A stretch of 41,303 nucleotides of DNA from Ovoidimarina sp039190895 (GTDB lineage: Bacteria; Pseudomonadota; Alphaproteobacteria; Rhodobacterales; Rhodobacteraceae). Both the position numbers and the translations under genes were made by a program. Numbering within the stretch: position 1 is the first letter of the stretch; every line of letters starts with the position of its first letter. Positions 15,375-23,359 of this stretch are shown here, one piece after another. The notes beneath the pieces are model-generated. The model was not told the origin of the DNA, did not search any database, and saw only the letters and a program-made list of their open reading frames with translations. The DNA lies in the NCBI GenBank assembly GCA_039190895.1, contig JBCCXY010000013.1:1-41303 (forward strand), written 5' to 3'.

Positions 15375-15444
15375 GCCGTGCAGGGATCGAACCTGCGACC
15401 CACTGATTAAAAGTCAGTTGCTCTACCAACTGAGCTAACGGCCC
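15369..15444 (-). tRNA. tRNA-Lys (anticodon UUU)
   Basis: A 76-nt cloverleaf on the minus strand with the CCA end encoded. The acceptor stem is GGGCCGT / ACGGCTC with one G-U. The D-arm is GCTC...GAGC. The anticodon stem ACTGA / TCAGT encloses the loop CTTTTAA, giving anticodon TTT. The T-arm is GCAGG-TTCGATC-CCTGC. Its 3' end faces the decayed zone with the excisionase-like remnant. Confidence 0.97.
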
Positions 15445-15565
15445 ACAACTCCGCGCGTTTACGGTAGTGAATCGGATGGGTCAAGGCTCGAAACCATGTA
15501 AGCCGCGCAACCCAAGATCGTGCGCCCCACTGGCGTTGGGGACCCGCCCGCTTTATATCTTGCGC

Positions 15566-16405
15566 ATGCGATTGGACGTGGCCTCTGGTGCCCTTCCGTT
15601 CATGAAAATGCACGGACTTGGGAACGACTTCGTGGTGATTGACGCTCGGGAGAGAAGCACCGGCGTCTCATCTCTTGTGGCGCGTGCCCTCGGGGATCGA
15701 CATCGTGGCATCGGATTCGACCAGCTTGCGGTAATTGAAGATGACTCGAATGCGGACGTGCGATTGACGTTCTACAACTCGGATGGCTCCAAGTCGGCGG
15801 CGTGCGGGAACGCGACGCGCTGCATTGCTCGTTGGGAAATGGAGCGTCGCCATTCCGACAAGCTGACGCTCGCGACAGAGCGGGGTGTTCTGGAGGCGGT
15901 CGATGCCACCGATGGCCTGACGTCTGTCAACATGGGCCTGCCGCTTATGGGGTGGCAGGACATTCCGCTGGCCGAAGAGGCGGACACGCTGCACCTTCCC
16001 ATTGCGGGAGACCCGGTCGCGACGTCGATGGGCAACCCGCATTGCACGTTCTTCGTGGCGGGCTCTGAGGCGGTCGACCTCGCCACATTCGGCCCGAGGC
16101 ATGAGACGCATCCCCTCTTTCCCGAACGCACAAATGTGCAGATTGTCCATCAGACTGGCCCCGACCAATTGCGAATGCGCGTGTGGGAGCGCGGAACGGG
16201 GATCACCCTCGCGTCCGGCTCATCAAGCTGTGCGGTGGCTGTGGCGGCGCATCGGCGGGGACTGACAGGGCGCAAGGTCTCGATTGATCTCGATGGAGGT
16301 CGACTGGAAATCGACTGGCGCGAAGACGGCGTTTGGATGACTGGGCCCACTACCCACGTCTTTAGCGGCACGCTAACCGCGGAATTTCTGGAAAGCCTCG
16401 CATGA
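15566..16405 (+). CDS. dapF: Diaminopimelate epimerase DapF
   Basis: A 279-residue cofactor-independent epimerase that converts LL-diaminopimelate to the meso form for lysine and peptidoglycan. The two catalytic cysteines are visible: Cys80 in NSDGSKSAACGNATRC and Cys222 in TLASGSSSCAVAVA. The N-terminal block MKMHGLGNDFVVIDAR is standard. The start at 15566 was chosen near the family start; MKMHGLG at 15602 is an alternative, and an in-frame open stretch back to 15467 runs from the tRNA flank and is unlikely to be translated. The stop overlaps the mtaB start as ATGA. Confidence 0.96.
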   Translation: MRLDVASGALPFMKMHGLGNDFVVIDARERSTGVSSLVARALGDRHRGIGFDQLAVIEDDSNADVRLTFYNSDGSKSAACGNATRCIARWEMERRHSDKLTLATERGVLEAVDATDGLTSVNMGLPLMGWQDIPLAEEADTLHLPIAGDPVATSMGNPHCTFFVAGSEAVDLATFGPRHETHPLFPERTNVQIVHQTGPDQLRMRVWERGTGITLASGSSSCAVAVAAHRRGLTGRKVSIDLDGGRLEIDWREDGVWMTGPTTHVFSGTLTAEFLESLA

Positions 16406-17646
16406 CCGCACCACTCTTTTCCAACCACGGCTGCCGTCTAAACGCCTACGAAACCCACGCGATGGAGGCGATGGCCAAGGACGCGGGCCTCGACAACGCG
16501 GTGATCGTGAATACCTGCGCCGTGACGCAGGAAGCCGTTCGAAAGGCGCGGCAAGACATCCGGCGGCTGCGACGCGAAAACCCGGACGCGCAGGTGATTG
16601 TCACCGGCTGCGCGGCGCAAACCGACCCCGACGGCTTCGCTGCGATGGACGAGGTCGACCAAGTGATCGGCAACGCCGAAAAGATGTCCCCCGCAACTTG
16701 GTCCGGGCTGTCGACTGGCCGGACAGAGCCGGTGCTTGTCGACGACATCATGTCTGTCACCGAGACGGCGTCTCACCTCATCGATGGGTTCGGGACGCGC
16801 GCGCGTGCCTATGTGCAGATCCAGAATGGATGCGATCACCGCTGCACGTTCTGCATTATTCCGTACGGGCGCGGGAACTCTCGCTCGGTCCCAGCGGGGG
16901 TCGTCGTCGATCAGATCAACAGGCTGGTTGATCGCGGGTATGAGGAAGTAGTGCTAACGGGGGTCGACCTGACCTCTTGGGGGGCGGATTTGCCGGGCAC
17001 GCCGCCCTTGGGGGATCTCGTCCGCCGTGTCCTGAAGCTGACGTCAGTGAAGCGACTACGGCTGTCATCTATCGACTCGATTGAAGCGGACCCGACGCTG
17101 ATGGAGGTAATCGGCGGGGAGCCCCGCCTTATGCCGCACCTACACCTCTCGCTTCAGGCGGGGGATGACATGATCCTCAAGCGGATGAAGCGTCGTCATC
17201 TGCGGGACGATGCGATCCGTTTCTGCGAAGAGGCGCGGGAGCTTCGCCCGGACATCACCTTTGGCGCTGACATTATCGCAGGCTTCCCGACCGAGACGGA
17301 CGCGATGTTCGAAAACTCTCTGCGATTGGTGGAGGAGTGCGGCCTTACATGGCTTCATGTGTTCCCTTACTCCCCGCGCCCCGGCACCCCTGCCGCACGG
17401 ATGCCGCAGGTGCACGGCGCTGCGATCAAAGAACGCGCACAACACCTCCGAGAAGCAGGCCAAGCAGCCGTCCAGCAACATCTGGAAACACAACAGGGCC
17501 GCACGCATCGCGTGCTGATGGAAGCCTCCGATCTTGGCCGGACGGAGCAATTCGCTGAGGTTCGAATGTCCGCACCGCGAGAGGTCGGTCGCATCGTATC
17601 AGCGGTGATCAATGGGCACGACGGCATCCGCCTGACGGCTGCATGA
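16402..17646 (+). CDS. mtaB: tRNA threonylcarbamoyladenosine C2 methylthiotransferase MtaB
   Basis: A 414-residue radical-SAM methylthiotransferase that converts t6A37 to ms2t6A37 in ANN-decoding tRNAs. The N-terminal domain has the three iron-sulfur cysteines Cys11 (HGCRLN), Cys39 (VNTCAVT) and Cys70 (TGCAAQ). The radical-SAM triad is Cys144, Cys148 and Cys151 in GCDHRCTFC. The C-terminal ~70 residues form the TRAM-like region. The start overlaps dapF. The order dapF-mtaB is common in Rhodobacterales; here tetR follows instead of the usual ftsY. One likely substrate is the tRNA-Lys(UUU) beside it, a known ms2t6A37 tRNA in other bacteria. Confidence 0.96.
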   Translation: MTAPLFSNHGCRLNAYETHAMEAMAKDAGLDNAVIVNTCAVTQEAVRKARQDIRRLRRENPDAQVIVTGCAAQTDPDGFAAMDEVDQVIGNAEKMSPATWSGLSTGRTEPVLVDDIMSVTETASHLIDGFGTRARAYVQIQNGCDHRCTFCIIPYGRGNSRSVPAGVVVDQINRLVDRGYEEVVLTGVDLTSWGADLPGTPPLGDLVRRVLKLTSVKRLRLSSIDSIEADPTLMEVIGGEPRLMPHLHLSLQAGDDMILKRMKRRHLRDDAIRFCEEARELRPDITFGADIIAGFPTETDAMFENSLRLVEECGLTWLHVFPYSPRPGTPAARMPQVHGAAIKERAQHLREAGQAAVQQHLETQQGRTHRVLMEASDLGRTEQFAEVRMSAPREVGRIVSAVINGHDGIRLTAA

Positions 17647-17654
17647 CGGCAGCG

Positions 17655-18257
17655 TCAACTCGACCGAAGCCCTAACGACAGCGCCTCAACCAAAGCCTGC
17701 ACCTCATCTTGAAGCACCTCGCGAGGCGCCCCCGCAAATTGGCCATTCAGGGAAAGCTGAACAACGCCATGGACCGACGCGAACAGGGTCTGGGCGCGCA
17801 ATGCCAAGGTTTCAGTCGACAGTCCGGGCAGCAGGGCACCAAGCGGATGGGTGAGATGCGTGATCAGCGCCAGATACTCCGCCTGATGCCAGTCGGGCAG
17901 ATCCTGACCGTCCGGTAGACGGTGGTTGAACGCCGCGAACCAAAGGTTTCTCTCTGACAGCGCAAACTGCACATACGCTGTCGCCAACGCCTTCAACGCG
18001 CCTTCCGGGGTTTTCGCCGTCCTGCCCGCCTCATCCAACTTGTCGCTCAGTCGTTTGATGGTTCTGGAGTTCACCAGAATGATCAGCCCATCCAAGTCGG
18101 TCACCACGTTGTAAAGCGCCCCCAAGGCACAACCGGCCGTTTGCGTCACACTGCGCGCCTTCAACCCCACCATGCCCAGCCTTGCGATCTCGTCTTCGGC
18201 CGCGTCGATCAGGCGCTGCCTCAGCTCATCTCGCTTCGTCTTCGTATTGTTGCTCAT
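17655..18257 (-). CDS. TetR/AcrR-family repressor of the psp-like cassette
   Basis: A 200-residue TetR protein. The HTH lies at about residues 12-57 (RLIDAAEDEIARLG, then VTQTAGCALGALYNVV), and the C-terminal ligand domain resembles the WHG/TetR_C_33 type. The start at 18257 is preferred over 18272 and 18290. The upstream candidates would place operator 1 and the predicted transcription start (about 18284) inside the coding region. It is divergent from the PspA-like gene, with three identical-core palindromes between them, so autoregulation plus repression of the cassette is very likely. Ligand unknown. Confidence 0.93.
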   Translation of the reverse strand: MSNNTKTKRDELRQRLIDAAEDEIARLGMVGLKARSVTQTAGCALGALYNVVTDLDGLIILVNSRTIKRLSDKLDEAGRTAKTPEGALKALATAYVQFALSERNLWFAAFNHRLPDGQDLPDWHQAEYLALITHLTHPLGALLPGLSTETLALRAQTLFASVHGVVQLSLNGQFAGAPREVLQDEVQALVEALSLGLRSS

Positions 18258-18276
18258 CCCTACACAGTCCATTTCA

Positions 18277-18344
18277 TGAACGTTGTTCAAATGATTCTTG
18301 AACGTCGTTCATAACTCAAGTATCCAGCACTTGAACAACGTTCA
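18277..18344. promoter_or_regulatory. Three TetR operators on divergent tetR/psp promoters
   Basis: The core TGAAC-N3-GTTCA occurs at 18277-18289, 18299-18311 and 18332-18344, with centres 22 and 33 bp apart. A plus-strand promoter TTGAAC (18298-18303), 17-nt spacer, TATCCA (18321-18326) reads toward the PspA-like gene. A minus-strand promoter TTGAGT (18319-18314), 17-nt spacer, AATCAT (18296-18291) reads toward tetR. Site 2 overlaps both spacers, while sites 1 and 3 cover the two predicted start points. Confidence 0.85.
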
Positions 18345-18359
18345 TCAGAAGAGGTCGCA

Positions 18360-19037
18360 ATGTTCAAGCAAATCGTCACTTTGGTCCGGGGTCGTTCCGC
18401 TGATAGCGCCGAGGCGTTCCTCGATGCCAACGCCCTAATCCTTCTGCGCCAGCAAATCCGGGACGCCGTTCGCTGTGTCGAGCATTCCCGCAAGGCCCTT
18501 GCAACGGTCATGGCGTATTCAGAGCGAGAGAAGGTCGCCCTGACGCGCCTTGAAGACAAAATCGCTGACCTTGAAACGCGTGCCACAGACGCACTGGACA
18601 AAGGCAACGAAGAACTCGCGCGAGAGGCCGCGACGACCATCGCCCATCTTGAGGATGAGCGCGACGCCACGGCTCAGACCGTCGCGAACTACACCACGGA
18701 GATCGCCCGGCTGCGCGATCATCTGTCCAAAAGCCAGGGCGTTCTCGCCCAGCTCAAGCGCGGACAGCGCATTGCCGAGGCCAATGACAAAGCCCATCGC
18801 GCGCATGGCCAGATCTCGACCCTCCAGTCCAGCAATCTGGAAGAGGCAGCAGCCACCCTGAAGCGTCTGCAAGAACGTCAGGCCCACTCCGACGCCACAG
18901 TCGCGGCGATGGAGGAACTGTCGGCCAGCTCAAACGCCGACACTATGAGCGACCGTCTGGCCGAAGCCGGGTACGGCGCCCCTAAGCAAAGCAGTGCCGA
19001 CGATGTTCTGGCACGGCTGAAGTCGAAGAAATCCTAA
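18360..19037 (+). CDS. PspA/IM30-family envelope stress protein
   Basis: A 225-residue member of the ESCRT-III-like PspA/IM30/Vipp1 family, which coats and stabilises stressed inner membranes. It starts MFKQIVTLVRGRSAD, the amphipathic first helix, then forms a long coiled coil from about 25 to 190 rich in Glu/Lys/Arg. No transmembrane segment. The C-terminus (SSADDVLARLKSKK) is typical. It is the first gene of a tetR-controlled cassette. Unlike the enteric psp operon, no PspF or PspBC partner is present. GAAGAGG precedes the ATG. Confidence 0.9.
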   Translation: MFKQIVTLVRGRSADSAEAFLDANALILLRQQIRDAVRCVEHSRKALATVMAYSEREKVALTRLEDKIADLETRATDALDKGNEELAREAATTIAHLEDERDATAQTVANYTTEIARLRDHLSKSQGVLAQLKRGQRIAEANDKAHRAHGQISTLQSSNLEEAAATLKRLQERQAHSDATVAAMEELSASSNADTMSDRLAEAGYGAPKQSSADDVLARLKSKKS

Positions 19038-19067
19038 CACAACCAAACACACTGAAAGGAAACCAAA

Positions 19068-19352
19068 ATGACCAACGCGTATATCAACAAGCCGTCTACC
19101 GCCTGGACTTCGTTCACCTACCTGCAGTTCGGAGTTGCCGCTGCGATGATGGCCGGCGGGATCTTCTTCCTCGAAGCAAGCTTCGCCGCAAAGGGCTTCT
19201 ACGCAATGTCCGCCATCATGCTGGTCAGCTCGACCGCCGCGATCTCCAAATCGCTCCGCGACAGTGAGGAGGCGCAGCGGCTGCACAACAAGATCGAAGA
19301 CGCGCAGACCGAGCGTCTGTTGGCCGAAACCTCTGTCTCCAACGCCGCCTGA
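19068..19352 (+). CDS. YiaA/YiaB-like two-helix inner membrane protein
   Basis: A 94-residue protein with two hydrophobic helices at about 20-36 and 43-60 (FGVAAAMMAGGIFFLEA and FYAMSAIMLVSSTAA), and a charged helical tail ending in DAQTERLLAETS. This matches the YiaAB two-helix family, whose function is unknown. AAAGGAAA lies 7-14 nt before the ATG. It is 30 nt after the PspA-like gene and was probably made with it. A GC-rich hairpin follows before the next gene. Confidence 0.88.
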   Translation: MTNAYINKPSTAWTSFTYLQFGVAAAMMAGGIFFLEASFAAKGFYAMSAIMLVSSTAAISKSLRDSEEAQRLHNKIEDAQTERLLAETSVSNAA

Positions 19353-19367
19353 TCATCGTCAAAGTCC

Positions 19368-19389
19368 GGGCGCCTCAAACGAGGCGCCC
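19368..19389 (+). terminator. Hairpin between yiaA-like and DUF4105 genes
   Basis: A perfect 9-bp stem GGGCGCCTC / GAGGCGCCC with loop AAAC. No U-tract follows, so it may only reduce, process or stabilise the message ahead of the third cassette gene. Confidence 0.5.
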
Positions 19390-19413
19390 CGACGCAATGG
19401 CAAGGATACCCTT

Positions 19414-20397
19414 ATGTCGGTTGTTTCACTTTCAGCGGTAGGCCGGGTCCTCCACACGCTCCTCTTCCTCATCGCTTTGGCCGCATCCACAGCATGGATT
19501 GCGACGGCGCTTTCGGTCCACATGTCCGGCCTTTCCCGCGTCGCCGCACTCGGCGCACTGGGTCTTTCTGCGATCACGGCATCCGTAGCCCTTTGGATTT
19601 CCAAGACCAGAGGCTGGGCAATCTTGCTAACCGTGCTGGCCGTGTCCATCGGCTGGTACCAAACGCTACAGCCGCGCCAGGACCGCAACTGGGCGTTCGA
19701 CGTCGCGCACGGCGTTCAGGCGCGTGTGGATGGAGAATTCGCGCACCTAACCCAAGTGCGCAACTTCGAGTGGACGTCACCCGACACCGCCAACGTCTCG
19801 TGGGAGGCGCGCACCTATGACCTCGAAAAACTGACCTCCGCAGACCTCGTCACCTCTGTCTGGGACAACCCGGATGTCGCCCATGTCATCGTGACCTTCG
19901 GCTTCTCTGACGGCCAGCGCGTGGCCTTCTCTGTCGAGACGAGACGCGAAGCGCACGAATCCTACAGCGTGGTCGGCGGGTTTTTCCGGCAATTCGAACT
20001 CGTCCTGATCGCCGCGACCGAAGAAGACGTCCTGAAACTACGCACCAATCATCGGCAGGAAGACGTCCGCCTGTACCCCCTCGCCCTGAATACTCAGCAA
20101 TTGCGCGACCTCTTCCTGTCGTATGTTGATTTGGCCAACCACCTGCAAGACCAGCCCGAATTCTACAACACACTCACCCACAACTGCACAACGACGCTCT
20201 ACCCGCTCGCGCAAGTGGTTCAGCCAGACCTTCCCTTGGATTGGCGCATTCTGATGTCAGGGCACCTCGCCAGCTACGTCGACGAACTCGGCGGCTTGGC
20301 AGGTGGCCAGAAGCAAGCGCAGATCACCACGATGGCTCAGGCCGCAACCCGGTCGAACTATTCCGCCATGATCCGACGAGCCGAAACTCGGCATTGA
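19414..20397 (+). CDS. DUF4105 (Lnb N-terminal periplasmic domain) membrane protein
   Basis: A 327-residue protein. Three hydrophobic segments occupy about residues 9-30, 38-60 and 66-82. A periplasmic DUF4105-type domain follows from about 90, with the signature THNCTTTLYPLA near residue 253, which contains the conserved His-Asn-Cys. DUF4105 is the N-terminal domain of Lnb, a lipoprotein intramolecular transacylase in low-GC Gram-positives, where His and Cys are catalytic. That reaction is not proven here. AAGGATA precedes the ATG. As third gene of the tetR-psp cassette it suggests a link between envelope stress and lipid or lipoprotein remodelling (inference). Confidence 0.82.
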   Translation: MSVVSLSAVGRVLHTLLFLIALAASTAWIATALSVHMSGLSRVAALGALGLSAITASVALWISKTRGWAILLTVLAVSIGWYQTLQPRQDRNWAFDVAHGVQARVDGEFAHLTQVRNFEWTSPDTANVSWEARTYDLEKLTSADLVTSVWDNPDVAHVIVTFGFSDGQRVAFSVETRREAHESYSVVGGFFRQFELVLIAATEEDVLKLRTNHRQEDVRLYPLALNTQQLRDLFLSYVDLANHLQDQPEFYNTLTHNCTTTLYPLAQVVQPDLPLDWRILMSGHLASYVDELGGLAGGQKQAQITTMAQAATRSNYSAMIRRAETRH

Positions 20398-20411
20398 TGT
20401 CCCGTCGTTCC

Positions 20412-20428
20412 ATCGGCGATATGCCGAT
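20412..20428 (+). other. Hairpin touching the alkX-like start codon
   Basis: A perfect 6-bp stem ATCGGC / GCCGAT with loop GATAT ends at the base immediately before ATG 20429, in the 31-nt gap after the DUF4105 gene. No Shine-Dalgarno is visible here, so the stem may tune initiation. Confidence 0.4.
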
Positions 20429-21625
20429 ATGACGCGCCCGCTTCTGGACAATCAGCACGCCCGACGCCTTTTTCTGGATCGTCACCTGCTGCTCCGCCCC
20501 GGCTCTGGCACGGGACGGGGTGCTGATCTTGACGGCGTGCTGACCAAACTCGGCTTCGTACAGGTCGACAGCGTCAACACCCTCGCCCGTGGCCACGACC
20601 TGATCCTCTGGTCCCGCCGTGGCCAATACCGCCCCAAGCACCTCGAACGCCTCGTATCGCACAACCGCACGGCCTTTGAGCACTGGACCCACGACGCCGC
20701 CGTCATCCCCATGCAGTTCTTTCCGATGTGGCGCCTCAAGTTCGCCCGCGACGAGGCACGCATGCGGGCGCGTTGGCCGCAATGGCGCCGCGACGGGTGG
20801 GAGGCGGAGATCGATGCCGTCCAGCGGCACGTTGCCGACAACGGGCCCGCCTGTTCGCTTGACGTCGGCGGAGACGAGAAGAAGGCGTCCTCCGGCTGGT
20901 GGGACTGGCATCCGTCCAAGACGGCCCTCGAATTCCTGTGGCGCTCCGGGCAGTTGTCGGTCTGCCATCGTCAGGGCTTTCGGAAGTTCTACGATCTGCC
21001 CGAACGCGTGATCCCGGCGGAGTATCTCAACAGTCGCAAGAACGACCTCGAAATCGTCGATTGGGCAATGTCCCAAGCGCTAGACCGCCTGGGCTTCGGG
21101 ACAAGTGGGGAACTGGCCGCCTTCTTCGACATCGCGACCCGAGAAGAAGCAAGGATTTGGTGTGCCGAAGCACTCGCCACGGGGCGCATTCTTGACGCCG
21201 ATGTCCAGATGGCCGACGGCACAATCCGTCGCAGCTTCACAACCGAGGACGCGCTCGATCAGGCCGCAACTCTGCCCAACCCGTCATCGCGGGTCCGACT
21301 TCTCTCGCCCTTCGATCCCGCATTGAGGGATCGAGCCCGCGCGGAACGGCTCTTCGGCTTCCACTACCGGATCGAGATCTTCGTGCCCGAAGCCAAACGC
21401 AAGTACGGCTACTACGTCTTTCCCGTCCTGCAAGGGACACGCCTAATCGGGCGACTCGACGCCAAGCGCGACGGCAACACGCTCAGCGTGCGGACGTTCT
21501 GGCCGGAAGCCGGGGTGCGGATGGGAACGATCCGAACCTCCGCCCTGGAGGCAGAGCTGGAGCGGGTCAGGGCGCTCGCTGGAGTAGAGCAGATAGAGTG
21601 GCAGCCCGCATGGCAGCAAAGCTGA
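20429..21625 (+). CDS. YcaQ/AlkX-type DNA glycosylase (HTH_42, winged helix)
   Basis: A 398-residue member of the HTH_42 superfamily. The catalytic motif reads FVQVDSVNTLARGHDLILWSR near residues 43-63. The Q-x-D form is the one described for YcaQ/AlkX, while AlkZ has Q-x-Q; these enzymes unhook interstrand crosslinks or remove alkylated bases. The HTWHDAAVIP-like segment EHWTHDAAVIPM (about 84-95) and the C-terminal GYYVFPVLQGTRLIGRLDAK are also typical. Length matches. It may be separate from the tetR cassette, although only 31 nt follow the previous stop. Cytoplasmic repair role. Confidence 0.87.
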   Translation: MTRPLLDNQHARRLFLDRHLLLRPGSGTGRGADLDGVLTKLGFVQVDSVNTLARGHDLILWSRRGQYRPKHLERLVSHNRTAFEHWTHDAAVIPMQFFPMWRLKFARDEARMRARWPQWRRDGWEAEIDAVQRHVADNGPACSLDVGGDEKKASSGWWDWHPSKTALEFLWRSGQLSVCHRQGFRKFYDLPERVIPAEYLNSRKNDLEIVDWAMSQALDRLGFGTSGELAAFFDIATREEARIWCAEALATGRILDADVQMADGTIRRSFTTEDALDQAATLPNPSSRVRLLSPFDPALRDRARAERLFGFHYRIEIFVPEAKRKYGYYVFPVLQGTRLIGRLDAKRDGNTLSVRTFWPEAGVRMGTIRTSALEAELERVRALAGVEQIEWQPAWQQS

Positions 21626-21652
21626 ACCGCCACTCCAGCGCATAGCAGCATT

Positions 21653-21708
21653 GCTTCCCCTTGGTCCGGCGCACGCGGATGCCCAGTTGATGGCCGGAAA
21701 GGGGAAGC
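21653..21708 (+). promoter_or_regulatory. Leader stem burying the hemerythrin Shine-Dalgarno
   Basis: GCTTCCCCTT (21653-21662) is fully complementary to AAGGGGAAGC (21699-21708). Inside this, CCGGC (21666-21670) pairs with GCCGG (21693-21697) around a 22-nt loop. The AAGGGG that would serve ATG 21712 is wholly inside the 10-bp stem, so the leader could act as an RNA switch or thermometer. A terminator is less likely because no U-tract follows. Confidence 0.65.
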
Positions 21709-21711
21709 CAA

Positions 21712-22278
21712 ATGTTCGATACCTACAAAATGCGCGACCATGACATGCCTGACGAGATGCGGGTTCTCTTGGACACCTACCCCCGCGACGCGTGGGAGGC
21801 GCACCCTGGCTTCAGGGAAAAGACCCGCCATTGGCTGGCCGCGCACCAGATGTTCCGGCGCGTTGCGGAACGGGTGCGCCTCGATACCGAAGCGGTCCTG
21901 AACAAGGACATCGCTTTGGGTGACTATATCGGGCGCCTGTCCTACTTCGGCGGCAACCTCATCAGCAACCTGCACGGTCACCACGGCTGGGAAGACCACA
22001 GCTACTTCCCGGAGCTCTCCGCCGCAGACCCTCGCTTCGATGCGGGGCTAGAGCTGCTGGAACAGGATCACACCGATCTCGACGTGGTGTTGGATGACAT
22101 GACGCAGAAGGCAAACCGTGTCATCAAGCTCGCGACCTTGGATGAGACGCAGGCGGTGGACGAAGCGAACGCCGTCCTTCCCGCAGCGGAAGCGATCGAG
22201 GCCTTCCTGAAGCGCCATTTGAGCGACGAGGAAGAGCTCGCCGTGCCGATCATCCTGCACCATCGTTTGAGAGGATAG
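21712..22278 (+). CDS. Hemerythrin-domain protein
   Basis: A 188-residue helical protein of the hemerythrin HHE family, which binds a diiron site for O2, NO or redox sensing. Candidate ligands are in LHGHHGWEDHSYFPEL (about 88-103), with His and Glu, and in LEQDHTDLDVVL (about 117-128), followed by RHLSDEEELAVPIILHH near the C-terminus. These give the H-HxxxE-HxxxD-like spacing. No signal peptide. A stop-start gap of 1 nt couples it to the glutathione-transferase-type gene. Translation is probably controlled by the leader stem. Confidence 0.87.
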   Translation: MFDTYKMRDHDMPDEMRVLLDTYPRDAWEAHPGFREKTRHWLAAHQMFRRVAERVRLDTEAVLNKDIALGDYIGRLSYFGGNLISNLHGHHGWEDHSYFPELSAADPRFDAGLELLEQDHTDLDVVLDDMTQKANRVIKLATLDETQAVDEANAVLPAAEAIEAFLKRHLSDEEELAVPIILHHRLRG

Positions 22279-22279
22279 C

Positions 22280-23290
22280 ATGGGCAACGACACGTCCACG
22301 CAGGAAGATCAGACCGACGCCAGAGCCCGCCGCGCACGGGGCGAATTCGTGCGCGGCGTCAGTGGCTTTCGGCACGCCATCGGCGACCCGGATTTCCCAG
22401 CAGAGCCTGGCCGCTATCACCTGTTCGTCGCGCTGAACTGCCCGTGGTGCCACCGAGTGACACTGGCTCGCGCCGTCTTAGGATTGCAGGACACCATCAC
22501 CATGGACGTGGCCTTCCCCAACCGCACGGGCGAAGGCGACCCCGCCGGACCCAACCTCTGGGAATTCGCGCCCACCCGCGTGGCGAGCCTGACCGGCGCA
22601 CCGCTCCCCGAATGCACGTTGGAGACCGGCACCGGAGACGGGCTACGATTGGCGAAAGAGGTTTATCAGCGAGAGGGCTCAAACGAGCAATCCGTACCGA
22701 TCCTCTATGACAAGGTCGCCGGTCGGATCGTGAGCAACGAAAGCGCCGAGATCATACGCATGCTCGACGCCCATGCCGATGCACTGGGCAGCAGCCTGCC
22801 GGATCGCCCGCGCCTTGTGCCGTCGGAGGACATCGCGCAGCTCAACGACCGAATCTACACGACGATCAACAATGGCGCCTACAAGGCCGGGTTCTCGTCA
22901 GATCAGGCGGTCTACGCAAAGGCCTTCGCCGCCTATTTCGAAACCCTGGCTTGGCTCGAAGACCTGTTGTCCGATGGACGGCCCTTTTTGACCGGCGAAA
23001 GCTTCACCGAAGCCGACCTGCGCCTTTTCCCGACGCTCTACCGGCACGATCCGGTCTACTATGTGCGCATGAAGCTGAACGGCGCTCGCATCCTCGACTA
23101 CCCCAACCTCTGGCGCTGGCTCTGCCGCGTCTACGCGCTTGACGGCGTCGCCGAGGCCGGGTCGCTCGTGCACTGCCGACAGGGCTATTTCGGCCGGTCC
23201 TGGAACGGTGTTGTCCCCCTCGGCCCGTTGCAGCCGATGGCCTATCCGGACGCGTATCGGCACCCCGAATTGGCCATCGCAGCACGCTGA
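22280..23290 (+). CDS. Glutathionyl-hydroquinone reductase-like GST (omega/xi type)
   Basis: A 336-residue member of the YqjG/EcmB-like xi-class GSTs, which reduce glutathionyl-hydroquinones. The active-site motif NCPWCHR has Cys54 as the catalytic position, with Cys57 as second cysteine. Typical blocks follow: SVPILYDK, IVSNESAEIIRML, NNGAYKAGFSSDQ and FLTGESFTEADLRLFPTL. The C-terminal all-helical domain is intact. It is joined to the hemerythrin gene by a 1-nt gap. Cytoplasmic thiol/quinone defence role by family. Confidence 0.93.
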   Translation: MGNDTSTQEDQTDARARRARGEFVRGVSGFRHAIGDPDFPAEPGRYHLFVALNCPWCHRVTLARAVLGLQDTITMDVAFPNRTGEGDPAGPNLWEFAPTRVASLTGAPLPECTLETGTGDGLRLAKEVYQREGSNEQSVPILYDKVAGRIVSNESAEIIRMLDAHADALGSSLPDRPRLVPSEDIAQLNDRIYTTINNGAYKAGFSSDQAVYAKAFAAYFETLAWLEDLLSDGRPFLTGESFTEADLRLFPTLYRHDPVYYVRMKLNGARILDYPNLWRWLCRVYALDGVAEAGSLVHCRQGYFGRSWNGVVPLGPLQPMAYPDAYRHPELAIAAR

Positions 23291-23302
23291 TCCCGGCACC
23301 AC

Positions 23303-23314
23303 ACACAGCTGTGT
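23303..23314. promoter_or_regulatory. Palindrome ACACAGCTGTGT before coxC
   Basis: A perfect 12-bp palindrome in the 69-nt gap between the GST gene and coxC. A weak promoter-like pair TTGCCA (23326-23331), 17-nt spacer, AATACA (23349-23354) follows, but it would start transcription nearly at the coxC ATG. Function unproven. Confidence 0.35.
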
Positions 23315-23359
23315 CAACCCGCCGGTTGCCAAGTTTACACTGAAACGCAATACAGGTTC

